Positions 14,643 to 23,115 of a DNA stretch of 64,000 nucleotides are shown here, one piece after another; positions within the stretch are counted from its first letter, which is position 1, and every line of letters starts with the position of its first letter. The notes beneath the pieces were generated by a model, which saw only the letters and a program-made list of their open reading frames with translations, was not told the DNA's origin and searched no databases. The translations under genes were made by a program, and so were the position numbers. The DNA comes from a virus, in the IMG/VR virus record IMGVR_UViG_3300027244_000194, positions 106,562-170,561 of that record. One strand, written 5' to 3'.

Positions 14643-14846
14643 ATGAAACATCTTAAGAACTTTTTAGTGATGATTTTTTCAACACTATCTATCGCGTCAA
14701 TTTCATTGGCAACACTAATGTTATCTACTTCATGCTCTTCTAATCATGATTTAGTTGACACTTCAACGTGGGCTTCTAAACAAACATGTCAGTTTGATCC
14801 ACATTGTACAATTACATCTATTCACAGCCACGTTAGCTTTGAATAA
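14643..14846 (+). CDS. Putative small lipoprotein, 67 aa
   Basis: N-terminal MKHLKNFLVMIFSTLSIASI and a hydrophobic run end in LSTSCSSN, a plausible lipobox with Cys near residue 31. The mature part is short and His/Thr/Ser-rich. It lies in the tRNA island and its stop codon is 3 bases before the 5' strand of RNase P RNA helix P1. A lipid-anchored role such as superinfection exclusion is only a guess. Confidence 0.55.
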   Translation: MKHLKNFLVMIFSTLSIASISLATLMLSTSCSSNHDLVDTSTWASKQTCQFDPHCTITSIHSHVSFE

Positions 14847-14849
14847 ATA

Positions 14850-15078
14850 ATTAACACTGATCCATCGCTCGAAAGAGAGGAAACTCGGGACATCACTGCT
14901 TAAGGTGGAAGGTTATAACCTTTCCAAAACTAGTAAAAAAACAGAGTTTTGGAAAGGTTATAACCGTTATACCACCGAGGATGCAACACGTAATAGTCCA
15001 TAGGGGTGAGCAGCCTGGGCAAGGTAGTGGCTTAGATTAATGGTGGAATAAAACAGAATCCCGGTTACTAGTGTTAAT
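14850..15078 (+). ncRNA. rnpB: Reduced RNase P RNA
   Basis: 229 bases with the bacterial RNase P catalytic core. P1: 14850-14858 with 15070-15078 (9 bp). P2: TCCATC 14861-14866 with GGTGGA 15042-15047. P3: CTC-GAAA-GAG. P4: 14882-14890 with 15059-15066, three pairs, the bulged U at 14885, then five pairs, as in E. coli. Conserved blocks GAGGAAACTCGGGAC (14877), TAGATTAATG (15033) and ACAGAATCCCGG match CR-I, CR-IV and CR-V, with compensatory changes in P4. The specificity domain seems replaced by a 20-bp hairpin (14911-14930 with 14946-14965). tRNA-His starts 6 bases later. It probably matures the phage tRNAs. Confidence 0.9.
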
Positions 15079-15084
15079 GTAAAT

Positions 15085-15159
15085 GGTGGTTGTAGCTCAG
15101 TTGGTTAGAGCGCTTGATTGTGGTTCAAGAGGTCGTCGGTTCGATTCCGATCAGTCACC
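15085..15159 (+). tRNA. tRNA-His (GTG)
   Basis: Anticodon stem CTTGA/TCAAG with loop TTGTGGT (anticodon GTG). Acceptor GTGGTTG/CAGTCAC with an extra encoded G at -1 opposite C73, the hallmark of tRNA-His. CCA is not encoded. Confidence 0.95.
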
Positions 15160-15162
15160 CCA

Positions 15163-15171
15163 GATATATAA
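15163..15171 (+). promoter_or_regulatory. RATATATAR motif
   Basis: GATATATAA directly after tRNA-His. The 140 bases to the next gene contain this motif, a terminator at 15221 and another motif (GATATATAC, 15280-15288). Confidence 0.3.
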
Positions 15172-15220
15172 ATTGCGTATCAACAAGCCGATCGCAACGG
15201 CTTTTACGCGGTCCCCCGTC

Positions 15221-15248
15221 AAACCCGGTCTTTTTGACCGGGTTTTTT
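15221..15248 (+). terminator. Intrinsic terminator
   Basis: Stem AAACCCGGTC/GACCGGGTTT with a T5 loop and a T tract; ends the first tRNA/RNase P RNA run. Confidence 0.9.
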
Positions 15249-15279
15249 CATCTCGATGAAGTTTTACCGTCTTAAATGT

Positions 15280-15288
15280 GATATATAC
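15280..15288 (+). promoter_or_regulatory. RATATATAR-type promoter of the 568-aa gene
   Basis: GATATATAC, 25 bases before the ATG at 15314 and after a terminator, so the downstream gene is probably an independent unit. Confidence 0.45.
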
Positions 15289-15313
15289 AGAAACAAAAAA
15301 CATTTAAGTTAAA

Positions 15314-17020
15314 ATGCCAAATCCATTATATTTTAGATCTTCTAATCCAGGTCTAGGCAGCGTTAACGCTAAAGCAAACAAACTTTACGAGTGGGACGGA
15401 ACGGGTGCAATGCCAGCCGAACTTGCTCTAGGCAAAGGTGCTATGCCACCTGCTGAAATTTCAGGTGAAACGACAATTTGGTCGGATTCTTTCACACTAG
15501 GTTACACGAACGAAGCCGATGCTCACCCGATGTTCTGGTCAGACGGCGGAGCAGGTGATGCTAAAGTTCTTGAAATGATTAATCACTTTGCAGGTAGACT
15601 TGGTCAACCTCTTTTCTCTGACGTTGTTGCCGCAAAAGTATGGGCTGAAACCGCAGCTGGTCTTTATTCTTCATGGGCTGCAGCTGTTGCTCCAGGTCCT
15701 GCAGGATGGGACAACACAGTAGAATTCAGACCATGGTCTGACGGTGGATTCACAGCTTCAACTAATGATCTGGTCTCTAACATATGGGCTACTATGGCTT
15801 ATCCAGCTGTGAATGGGGTTAACTCATTTAGCATCTTTTTTACTAAAAACGCAGCTACAGCTGCATTTGCTGATCTAAGAGCTGGCGATATTGTTAGACT
15901 TGAACAGCCTTCTGGTGATTATGCAGTATGTTGGATAGCCAGAGATATCTGGCACACTAATTTAAGTCTTACAGGTGGAGGCACTGGACAGGGCTACAAT
16001 CCTATGTTAGTTGTGGTTGAAGCGTCAGGTGTACTTAATACATCTCTTCCTACAACACTTAAGTTCCAAACAGCTCCTGTAGAACCTACATATTCTTTGG
16101 GTGCAGCGGGTGGACACTCTCTTACAATCACTAACGCATCAGCAACTGAACCTATTGTAAAGGTGTGGATTGAAGATGCTGCGATTGGATCAGGAGCTGG
16201 TAAGGCATGGTTAGCGTCTTATGGCGTTCCTAGCGGTACTCCTTTGGGAAACGGCAATACTGCGGCTCCATGGCTTCCAATTAGACCTGGTCATTCAGTT
16301 ACTCTAACTGACGTACCTTTGAGCGATATTAACAAATTCACTATGAACTTGGAGCTTGCAAATGCGTCAGGTAAATGGATTTATGCATCAACTAACAGAG
16401 CACAAAACAACATAAGCTTTATTTCAGCAGTTTCTGGAAATAATCTATTCACACTTGGCAATGCCACTGGCGGAATTGCGATTACATCGCCTGCGCATTT
16501 TGACGTTACACTTGTAAATGTATACAGACCAACTACTCTACCAGATCCAATGCCACCTGCGGGTTCAGTTGCAGGATCTTATTTCCCTACAACATATACT
16601 GAAGTTAACGTAGGAACAGGCCCTCACACTCTGATTGTACACAACCACACTGACATAAGCATTAAAGGTATTATGCCTGGATCCGGCGCAGGTACCTATA
16701 AAGCAGCGGGTGTCGGTGATATTCCTGGAGCTGTTCAAGCTGAATGGTTAAGCATTGCACCGGGAGGATACATTAAATTCACTGGAGTTAATCACCAATT
16801 TGACGGTTCTAAGAACATAGTACCTTACTCGGTGTATTTTACCGGTTACGGTGGGAAGTATTTTGAAACGATTGCAGATGGTGAAATTGTCGCTGGTAAT
16901 TATTCTATTGACCCTACGAGGCATGCAGCTCTTACAGGTCCAATTGTTGCAGGTGTTGAGACTTCACTTAACGCTGCCGGAGCTACTGTTGAACTTAGAA
17001 TTTACAAGTATATTCAATAA
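15314..17020 (+). CDS. Probable virion structural protein, 568 aa
   Basis: Family not recognised. The product is Gly/Ala/Thr-rich with few charges and many predicted beta-strands, typical of capsid decoration, sheath or fibre proteins. It has no signal peptide or membrane segment. Near residues 255 and 425 two similar motifs occur (GGHSLTITNASATEPI and GPHTLIVHNHTDISIKG), suggesting repeated beta domains with a following SLS/GG..VT(L)TDV-type strand. It has its own promoter motif and terminators on both sides between two tRNA blocks, as expected for a highly expressed gene. The structural role is inferred from composition and context. Confidence 0.6.
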   Translation: MPNPLYFRSSNPGLGSVNAKANKLYEWDGTGAMPAELALGKGAMPPAEISGETTIWSDSFTLGYTNEADAHPMFWSDGGAGDAKVLEMINHFAGRLGQPLFSDVVAAKVWAETAAGLYSSWAAAVAPGPAGWDNTVEFRPWSDGGFTASTNDLVSNIWATMAYPAVNGVNSFSIFFTKNAATAAFADLRAGDIVRLEQPSGDYAVCWIARDIWHTNLSLTGGGTGQGYNPMLVVVEASGVLNTSLPTTLKFQTAPVEPTYSLGAAGGHSLTITNASATEPIVKVWIEDAAIGSGAGKAWLASYGVPSGTPLGNGNTAAPWLPIRPGHSVTLTDVPLSDINKFTMNLELANASGKWIYASTNRAQNNISFISAVSGNNLFTLGNATGGIAITSPAHFDVTLVNVYRPTTLPDPMPPAGSVAGSYFPTTYTEVNVGTGPHTLIVHNHTDISIKGIMPGSGAGTYKAAGVGDIPGAVQAEWLSIAPGGYIKFTGVNHQFDGSKNIVPYSVYFTGYGGKYFETIADGEIVAGNYSIDPTRHAALTGPIVAGVETSLNAAGATVELRIYKYIQ

Positions 17021-17044
17021 TCTAACTTCATACTAACTATTTTT

Positions 17045-17072
17045 AAAGCCCGGTCTTTGACCGGGCTTTTTT
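17045..17072 (+). terminator. Intrinsic terminator
   Basis: Stem AAAGCCCGGTC/GACCGGGCTTT with TTT loop and T tract. Its stem resembles the terminator at 15221 on the other side of the gene. Confidence 0.9.
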
Positions 17073-17131
17073 ATTATCAAATGAAACAACCCTTAGATCT
17101 AGTATATAAATACTGTTCTTCGGAATAACCA

Positions 17132-17204
<73 letters not shown>

Positions 17205-17231
17205 CAAAAAAAGAGTTATATAATTTCTTTT

Positions 17232-17305
17232 AGTCTTGTAGCTCAGTTGGTTAGAGCATTCGCCTGATACGCGAAGGGTCACTGGTTCGAGTCCAGTCAG
17301 GACTA
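17232..17305 (+). tRNA. tRNA-Ile (GAT)
   Basis: Acceptor AGTCTTG/CAGGACT, anticodon stem TTCGC/GCGAA with loop CTGATAC (anticodon GAT). CCA is not encoded. Confidence 0.93.
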
Positions 17306-17310
17306 CATAT

Positions 17311-17381
17311 TACCCCGTCGTCTAATGGCAGGACAAGTGGTTTTGGTCCACTTAATGGTAGTTCGAATCTATCCGGGGTAA
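17311..17381 (+). tRNA. tRNA-Gln (TTG)
   Basis: Acceptor TACCCCG/CGGGGTA, anticodon stem AGTGG/CCACT with loop TTTTGGT (anticodon TTG). CCA is not encoded. Confidence 0.93.
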
Positions 17382-17400
17382 CAGCATGCCATGCAAGAAT

Positions 17401-17474
17401 TCCTTCTTAGCTCAGTTGGTTAGAGCATCTGACTGTTAATCAGAGGGTCGCTGGTTCAAGTCCAGCAGAGGGAG
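17401..17474 (+). tRNA. tRNA-Asn (GTT)
   Basis: Acceptor TCCTTCT/AGAGGGA, anticodon stem TCTGA/TCAGA with loop CTGTTAA (anticodon GTT), discriminator G. CCA is not encoded. Confidence 0.94.
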
Positions 17475-17480
17475 CAATCT

Positions 17481-17515
17481 AGAGTCCAGGTTTACTTAAA
17501 TCTGGACTCTTTTTG
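17481..17515 (+). terminator. Intrinsic terminator
   Basis: Stem AGAGTCCAGGTTT/AAATCTGGACTCT with a 4-base loop and T5; ends the second tRNA run. Confidence 0.9.
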
Positions 17516-17517
17516 TT

Positions 17518-17546
17518 TGAAACTTTTTACGATCTCATAGTATAAT
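17518..17546 (+). promoter_or_regulatory. Class B promoter-like element
   Basis: GAAACTTTTTACGATC, then TAGTATAATC, directly after the terminator and 23 bases before the ATG at 17570. Confidence 0.55.
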
Positions 17547-17569
17547 CAATACATTTAAAGGATTAACTG

Positions 17570-17953
17570 ATGAGAGACTTAAAGACTTTGAACACCCTAA
17601 TCGATCGCATTCGTAGCGATTATCAATTTGATTCAAGCTCAGAAGATTACATGGGCTTTTTGAACTTAGATCCATCCCAGGATTGGACAACTCAGGAATA
17701 CGATGAAGTATCGTACATGGTTGAGAATGAGCCCGAATTATTGGATGATATTCTTGAAATGCGTGGTTTAGAGCTTCAAAGTTTTGGTCCAACTGAAGCT
17801 ATCTTTGTCTTAATTGAAGAGCCTTTTGCTAATTGGAATCAAGGTCGCACTCCAAACCAAGTTCAATACTCAGAAATGGTAGTCAACGCTATCCTTTCTT
17901 TAGCTGCGGCCGCCGCAATCGTAACGGTTCTTTACTCATTCTTTAACATATAA
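17570..17953 (+). CDS. Acidic protein with C-terminal membrane anchor, 127 aa
   Basis: Acidic soluble part (residues 1-100) and a C-terminal hydrophobic helix (VVNAILSLAAAAAIVTVLYSFF). Tail-anchored topology. Not recognised. First gene of a class B unit that includes the M42 peptidase. Confidence 0.6.
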   Translation: MRDLKTLNTLIDRIRSDYQFDSSSEDYMGFLNLDPSQDWTTQEYDEVSYMVENEPELLDDILEMRGLELQSFGPTEAIFVLIEEPFANWNQGRTPNQVQYSEMVVNAILSLAAAAAIVTVLYSFFNI

Positions 17954-17957
17954 CATA

Positions 17958-19043
17958 ATGAAAAGTCATAAGTTTTTAGAAGCGTACTTAAATGCTTACG
18001 CTCCTGTTGCACAGGAAACAGAAGGTCAAAAGATGTGGATGCGTTACATTTCAGACTTTTCACATTCACTTCACATGGACGCATACGGCACTGGTTATGG
18101 TGTTTACCGTTGCGGTAAAGAAGGAGCCAAGAAAGTTGTGATTGAAGCACACTGCGATGAGATCTCATGGATCATTACACACATTGAAAAAGACGGCTAC
18201 ATCCGCGTTCGTCACCATGGAGGTTCAGACAATATGATCGCCCCTTCTAAAACAGTTATCATTCATACGCACGACGGTCGACAGGTTAAAGGTGTGTTTG
18301 GTTGGCCTGCGATCCACACACGTACCGAACGTACTTCTAAAGGTTACGAACCGCATGAATTGTGGATTGATGTAGGTGTTTCTTCAGACGAGCAAGCTGC
18401 TGAATTGGGAGTTGAAGTTGGATGCTTGGCTACGTTCGATACACAATTCAGCATGATTGGAGATTACTACGTTGGCCGTTCGTTGGACAATAAGATTGGA
18501 GGTTATATTATTGCTGAGGTCCTAAAGCGCATGGCGCTTGATGGTGAGAAGTTGGATTTTGACCTGTACGTGGTTAACTCGGTTCAAGAAGAAGTTGGCT
18601 TGTACGGTGCAAAGAAGATTGCAAAAGAACTGCAAGCTGATTTGGCCCTAGTGCATGATGTTTGTCACAACGTGGCTCACCCAAAGATGGATAAAGCCAA
18701 GCACGGACCAGTTGAAGGTGGTAAAGGTCCTTCATTAGAGTACACTTCACAGAATCACCGTGGCATTCTAAACAAGCTGAAAGAGGTTGCTAAAGCCAAT
18801 GAGCTGCCATTACAACATCATGTTGGATCTTACGGCAACGACACGATGGCTTTCTTTTTGGAAAACACTCCAACTGCAATCTTGGCCTCACCGCTGAAGT
18901 ACATGCACACCACAGTCGAGATGGTTCATCGAGATGACGTTGAAAACTGTATCAAGTTGTACATCGCATTCTTGAAAGATATTGACGACGAGTGGATCGA
19001 TAACATCAACAACCCCTTAAACACTGGTATCCTTGAACTCTAA
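17958..19043 (+). CDS. M42-family metallopeptidase (glutamyl aminopeptidase-like)
   Basis: 361 residues, normal for M42. Metal and catalytic motifs are in order: EAHCDEISWII near 62 (His), GRSLDNKIGGYI near 175 (Asp), VNSVQEEVGLYGA near 205 (Glu-Glu), LVHDV near 233 (Asp) and MHTTVEMVHRDD near 316 (His). The family forms large dodecameric TET aminopeptidases that degrade peptides. It is unusual in a phage and probably host-derived. It could recycle amino acids or trim peptides; no specific role is visible. Confidence 0.9.
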   Translation: MKSHKFLEAYLNAYAPVAQETEGQKMWMRYISDFSHSLHMDAYGTGYGVYRCGKEGAKKVVIEAHCDEISWIITHIEKDGYIRVRHHGGSDNMIAPSKTVIIHTHDGRQVKGVFGWPAIHTRTERTSKGYEPHELWIDVGVSSDEQAAELGVEVGCLATFDTQFSMIGDYYVGRSLDNKIGGYIIAEVLKRMALDGEKLDFDLYVVNSVQEEVGLYGAKKIAKELQADLALVHDVCHNVAHPKMDKAKHGPVEGGKGPSLEYTSQNHRGILNKLKEVAKANELPLQHHVGSYGNDTMAFFLENTPTAILASPLKYMHTTVEMVHRDDVENCIKLYIAFLKDIDDEWIDNINNPLNTGILEL

Positions 19044-19099
19044 TTACTATTACACTACCACGACATTTGGAGATGTTCCATTCGTTTATGTATTGACCA

Positions 19100-19468
19100 A
19101 TGACAAGAATTAATACTGGCATCAAACCTGAAGAATTGCCCGATAAACTGTTATTGGCAGAACTTCGCGAGATCAAGCGTATTCCAAACGTCATTCGTCA
19201 GGGTAAGTACAATATGAATGGTATTCCTGAAGAATTCACACTCGGCCAAGGTCACGTCAAATTCTTCTATAATAAATTAGAGTACCTGTTGAATCGTTAC
19301 AACTCTCTTAGATGGGAGGCCCTGTACCGTGGATTTAACGTCAGTGATTGGACTGATGCCTGGAACGGTGTGCCAGATGAACTGATGAACGATTACGTTG
19401 AAACAAAGCGAGATCGAGAGATACTATTAGAAAGAATAGCCGAAAAGGGCTTTGAATTAAGAAAGTAA
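19100..19468 (+). CDS. denV: T4 endonuclease V homologue (pyrimidine-dimer glycosylase)
   Basis: Starts MTRINTG as T4 DenV does (MTRIN), which leaves Thr2 as the catalytic N-terminal nucleophile. Then come LLAELREIKRIP (the catalytic Glu region) and LGQGHVKFFYNKLEYLL, matching the T4 block LGAGHVTFFYDKLEFL. Length is 122 residues (T4: 138). It removes UV-induced pyrimidine dimers as a glycosylase/AP lyase. This supports T4-like ancestry and exposure to sunlight. Confidence 0.92.
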   Translation: MTRINTGIKPEELPDKLLLAELREIKRIPNVIRQGKYNMNGIPEEFTLGQGHVKFFYNKLEYLLNRYNSLRWEALYRGFNVSDWTDAWNGVPDELMNDYVETKRDREILLERIAEKGFELRK

Positions 19469-19797
19469 TGGTCACAATCATGTTAATTGCCATCACGGCA
19501 ACAGGAATCGCAATGTACGTTATTGCAACTCAGAATAGAATTGGTAAGCGTTTGTTTAGATTTGAATTTCATTGCCCTGAAACGGGTAGAAGGTCAGTCT
19601 ATCATGTTCGTTCTGAAGGTTTTACAGCAGCGTATGAAGCAGCTAAAGAGGCTGTTAACCTTCAACACTCTGAAAACAATTTTGAGTGTAAGATCGCAGT
19701 GGAGTTGAACGCTGAAACTGAAGAGCCCATTTCGGCTAACATGGTTGACATTCTTCAGAGTTTAGAATCAGTCGAGCGAGTAGAGATTGAAGCATGA
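19468..19797 (+). CDS. Membrane-anchored hypothetical protein, 109 aa
   Basis: N-terminal helix (VTIMLIAITATGIAMYVIA) then a cytoplasmic or periplasmic domain with a Cys (FHCPETGRRSVYHVRSEG). Not recognised. It starts within the DenV stop (TAATG). Confidence 0.55.
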   Translation: MVTIMLIAITATGIAMYVIATQNRIGKRLFRFEFHCPETGRRSVYHVRSEGFTAAYEAAKEAVNLQHSENNFECKIAVELNAETEEPISANMVDILQSLESVERVEIEA

Positions 19798-20219
19798 AAG
19801 AATTGAAAATAGTTGGCATCACTGCATCTACGTTTGACCTGTTTCATGCAGGGCACGTTAAAATGCTTGAAGAAGCTAAGCAGCATTGTGATTATCTGAT
19901 CATTGCTCTTCAGACGGATCCTACGATTGACCGTCCTGAAAAGAATAAACCAGTGCAATCTATCGTTGAAAGGTATATTCAAGTAGATGGTTGTAAGTGG
20001 GTTAACGAGATCATTCCTTATGCAACCGAAAAAGATCTTGAAGACATTCTAGCAAGCTTTAAAATTGATGTTAGAATTTTAGGTGAAGAATATCGCGAAA
20101 AAGAATTCACAGGCCGACAGATTTGTAACAATCGCGGTATTGAATTAATTTTTAACAAAAGAGATCACTCTTTTTCATCATCCGAATTACGTAAAAGAGT
20201 TGCTGAAAGGGAAGGTTGA
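19794..20219 (+). CDS. Glycerol-3-phosphate cytidylyltransferase-like
   Basis: 141 residues: GITASTFDLFHAGHVKML (HxGH) near 8, ALQTDPTIDRPEKNKPVQS, ERYIQV, and C-terminal HSFSSSELRKR, the ISSTxLR-type motif. This is the TagD/GCT pattern, making CDP-glycerol or a related activated polyol. It is a second cytidylyltransferase besides the one at 7908. It is probably part of the glycan supply; the substrate is unproven. Confidence 0.82.
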   Translation: MKELKIVGITASTFDLFHAGHVKMLEEAKQHCDYLIIALQTDPTIDRPEKNKPVQSIVERYIQVDGCKWVNEIIPYATEKDLEDILASFKIDVRILGEEYREKEFTGRQICNNRGIELIFNKRDHSFSSSELRKRVAEREG

Positions 20220-20229
20220 TAAATAATCT

Positions 20230-21150
20230 ATGAACTTAAACTTTTCTCAATTTCTAAAACATCCGTTCAAAGAAGTTCTATTGAACATGGTTAAATTGTT
20301 TAGGGCTGAAAGGCACTATTCAAATTACAAAGGTGAAGAACGTAAGGTTCAAGCACCTGAAGGTTATGATAAAGTGTTTTCAGATTACTTCTTAACACGC
20401 TTGAACAAAGATGAGTGGCGTTATGCAATGCCATGGGGAGACTTTCACCCGGGTTCTTTACACCAATACTATGATAACGATGGAACGCTAAGTTACATTG
20501 ATACTCGAGGTCTGGTGTTGGCCCTTAAAAACACTCCTAAGACTTGGAAAAAGTCTGATCTTCCAAGTTGGAGACAGAATGAGTCGATGCCAGAAGAATT
20601 TACAATTCCAACTGGCGTTGGTTTTGTTTCTTCAAAGCAGGTTTGGCAATACGGTTGGTTTGAAGCATGGATTCAACTTCCAGAAGGACAGTCATATTGG
20701 CCTGCATTCTGGTTTTCAGGTTATGATACATGGCCACCTGAAATTGATGTCTTTGAAGGATACTCTCACATGGGCCCAAAATACGATTCATACACTCTAT
20801 TAGATCGTTGGTTTAAAAGGCCTAATAGAAGAATTAGGCCTAACATTCATTATGGTCAAATAGAACAAAATAACAAAGAAGATTATTCATCTTACGATGT
20901 TCCAGTTGCAGATGCAACCAAAAGATTGGTCCAATATGTTTGTCACTGGGAAAAGGATTTTATTAGAATTTACTACGATGGTCTATTGATTTTTGAAACA
21001 AAATCACATAACGTACTACAATGGTTCAATAGAGCTGACGCAAGACAGTATGTTATTTTCAATCACGGTCTTCACATGGACTATCCTGAAAACCCTGATG
21101 AAAGTGAAATGATCATTCGTAGCTTTAACGTATATCAAAAACAAGATTAA
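20230..21150 (+). CDS. GH16-like beta-glucanase
   Basis: Glycoside hydrolase clan-B signature EIDVFEGY (ExDxxE) near residue 177, preceded by YWPAFWFSGYDTWPP and followed by VCHWEKDFIRIYYDGLLIFE. These are hallmarks of GH16 laminarinase/agarase/carrageenase-type enzymes. It is 306 residues with no signal peptide, so it may act in the virion (tail depolymerase) or after lysis. Marine flavobacteria are rich in such substrates. Both catalytic Glu are present. Confidence 0.85.
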   Translation: MNLNFSQFLKHPFKEVLLNMVKLFRAERHYSNYKGEERKVQAPEGYDKVFSDYFLTRLNKDEWRYAMPWGDFHPGSLHQYYDNDGTLSYIDTRGLVLALKNTPKTWKKSDLPSWRQNESMPEEFTIPTGVGFVSSKQVWQYGWFEAWIQLPEGQSYWPAFWFSGYDTWPPEIDVFEGYSHMGPKYDSYTLLDRWFKRPNRRIRPNIHYGQIEQNNKEDYSSYDVPVADATKRLVQYVCHWEKDFIRIYYDGLLIFETKSHNVLQWFNRADARQYVIFNHGLHMDYPENPDESEMIIRSFNVYQKQD

Positions 21151-21151
21151 A

Positions 21152-21736
21152 ATGCAAGTAAGCGCAATAGTTGTCGACGATTTTTATAATGACGTAGATG
21201 CCGTTAGAGAAATGGCTCTAGGTATGGAATTTGGTGTTCGAGGTAATTACCCAGGCCAACGCACCGTACAGGTTTATAACGAAGGAGTTAAAAACTTAAT
21301 TCAGGCTATCATTTCTCCTTACGCTGGTAAAATCACAGCATGGGAACAGTATGAATATACTGGTGCGTTTCAATACACCACACAAAGGGATCGTTCGTGG
21401 ATTCACGCCGATCAAACCACTAAATGGGCAGGAGTTTGTTACTTAACACCCGATGCTCCACTTTCAGGTGGAACGGGTCTTTTCCGCCATAAGGCGACGG
21501 GTTGGACAACCGCCCCTCGAAAAGATGACGGATCTTATAACGAAGAAGGTTTAGCCCTAATTGGCCAAGATTCACAGGACATGACGAAGTGGGAAATGAC
21601 CAACTTCGTTGGTAACGTATACAATCGATTGATCCTTTACCCGGGAGATTTATTTCATACTTCGCTTGACTACTTCGGTAAGGATATGTATGATGGTCGT
21701 CTGTTCCAAACATTCTTCTTCGACACTCAGCACTAA
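21152..21736 (+). CDS. 2-oxoglutarate/Fe(II) oxygenase-like protein
   Basis: RSWIHADQTTKWAGVCYL near residue 73 provides the HxD iron site. LYPGDLFHTSLDYFG near 165 provides the distal His, and RLFQTFFF supplies the Arg. It resembles the DUF6445-type oxygenases found in phages. A hydroxylation target (protein, base or sugar) cannot be named. 194 residues; the cysteine synthase gene starts at the next base after its stop. Confidence 0.75.
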   Translation: MQVSAIVVDDFYNDVDAVREMALGMEFGVRGNYPGQRTVQVYNEGVKNLIQAIISPYAGKITAWEQYEYTGAFQYTTQRDRSWIHADQTTKWAGVCYLTPDAPLSGGTGLFRHKATGWTTAPRKDDGSYNEEGLALIGQDSQDMTKWEMTNFVGNVYNRLILYPGDLFHTSLDYFGKDMYDGRLFQTFFFDTQH

Positions 21737-22621
21737 ATGGGACTTGTTGAAAACGTAGGTAACACTCCAATGATCAAATTGGAGGAGGCTGATTTGACCG
21801 TATGGGGCAAAGCAGAATTCATGAACCCTGGTGGATCAGTTAAAGATCGTCCAGTTCTTCATATTATTCAACAAGCCGAGAAATCAGGGCAATTGAAGAA
21901 AGGTGATACAATTTGCGAGGCAACTTCAGGTAACACTGGCATTGCATTTGCAATGTTTGCAGCCCACCTCGGATACAAGTGCGTGATTGTGATGCCAAGT
22001 AACATGAGCGAAGAACGTAAGAAAATGTTCCAGGTTTATGGCGCTAAACTGATTGAAGTTGACGCAGGTAATTTTGACCTGGCGATTCAAACCCGAAACG
22101 AGTTGTGCGAAAAGAATGGATGGTTTAATGGTAACCAATTTCATTCTGAATGGAACATTGAAGCGCATTACAACACTACTGGTTTAGAAATAGTTGAGCA
22201 GCTAAAAGCCGAGGGTGTAACACCTGACGTATTCATTCTTGGAACTGGAACCGGTGGAACTCTGATGGGAGCAAGTAAGCGTATCAAAGAGACTTTTCCA
22301 AACATCAAGATTGTGGCAATTGAACCCGCTGAATCTCCAGTTATGAGTGGTGGTCAACCAGGTTTACATGGAATTCAAGGCATTGGCGACGGTTCAAAAT
22401 TCTTGGTTGATCTAAATGAAGTTGACCAAGTTGTCACTGTTCCAACCGATTGTGCAATTCAGCATGCAATGTACTTAGCAAAAACACAAGGTCTTTTCTT
22501 AGGCATTTCAGCTGGTGCAAACGTTAGAGGAGCTTTTGAATGGCTCCGAGATAATGATTACAAGAATGCAGTTACCATTCTTTGTGATCGAGGCGAAAGG
22601 TACTTTAGTAATTTTATATGA
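21737..22621 (+). CDS. cysK: Cysteine synthase-family PLP enzyme
   Basis: GNTPMIKL, PLP lysine in NPGGSVKDRP near residue 38, TSGNTGIA near 68 and GTGTGGTLMG near 172 are the CysK/CysM signature blocks. 294 residues. It would make cysteine from O-acetylserine and sulfide, or act as a related beta-synthase. It overlaps APS kinase by 4 bases, so the pair forms a sulfur-metabolism unit. A Cys-tRNA gene is also carried. Confidence 0.88.
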   Translation: MGLVENVGNTPMIKLEEADLTVWGKAEFMNPGGSVKDRPVLHIIQQAEKSGQLKKGDTICEATSGNTGIAFAMFAAHLGYKCVIVMPSNMSEERKKMFQVYGAKLIEVDAGNFDLAIQTRNELCEKNGWFNGNQFHSEWNIEAHYNTTGLEIVEQLKAEGVTPDVFILGTGTGGTLMGASKRIKETFPNIKIVAIEPAESPVMSGGQPGLHGIQGIGDGSKFLVDLNEVDQVVTVPTDCAIQHAMYLAKTQGLFLGISAGANVRGAFEWLRDNDYKNAVTILCDRGERYFSNFI

Positions 22622-23070
22622 TATATTGGTTCACTGGACAACCATCACACGGTAAGACCGTACTAGCAGACAGATTAAAGAAATTCATTATCGATCACGG
22701 AACTCCTGAAGATCAGGTTTTCAGAATTGATGGTGATGAAATGAGAGATTTGTTTACAAACAAAGACTATTCTATGAATGGTCGAATTAAGAACATCGAT
22801 GCAGCTCAAAAGATTGCTCATTACCTGCATAATCAAGGTAAGATTGTGATCGTATCATTAGTATCTCCATACCTAGATCAACGAGAAGAGTTTAAGCAGG
22901 TGATTGGAGATGGAATGATTGAATTCTACGTCCACACTACTGAATCTCGAGAAAGAGATCACTTTGCGGTCAAGGGTTACCAACCGCCCCAACAAAACTT
23001 CGTAGATGTCGACACAACTGACGACATACCTTCACAAACTCTAACTAAAATCTTAGAGGCCATTAGATAG
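22618..23070 (+). CDS. cysC: Adenylylsulfate (APS) kinase-like protein
   Basis: P-loop GQPSHGKT at residues 7-14, FRIDGDEMRDLF near 38, and VSLVSPYLDQREEFK near 80, the pattern of APS kinase, which makes PAPS. 150 residues, slightly short. With the sulfotransferase at 7306 and the DUF2061 protein at 23499 it suggests sulfate activation. The P-loop has His in place of Gly before GK, so another small-molecule kinase role is possible. Confidence 0.78.
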   Translation: MIYWFTGQPSHGKTVLADRLKKFIIDHGTPEDQVFRIDGDEMRDLFTNKDYSMNGRIKNIDAAQKIAHYLHNQGKIVIVSLVSPYLDQREEFKQVIGDGMIEFYVHTTESRERDHFAVKGYQPPQQNFVDVDTTDDIPSQTLTKILEAIR

Positions 23071-23115
23071 GATTGTAAATCCATTAGATAGACACACAGG
23101 ATTTAATTTTATAAT

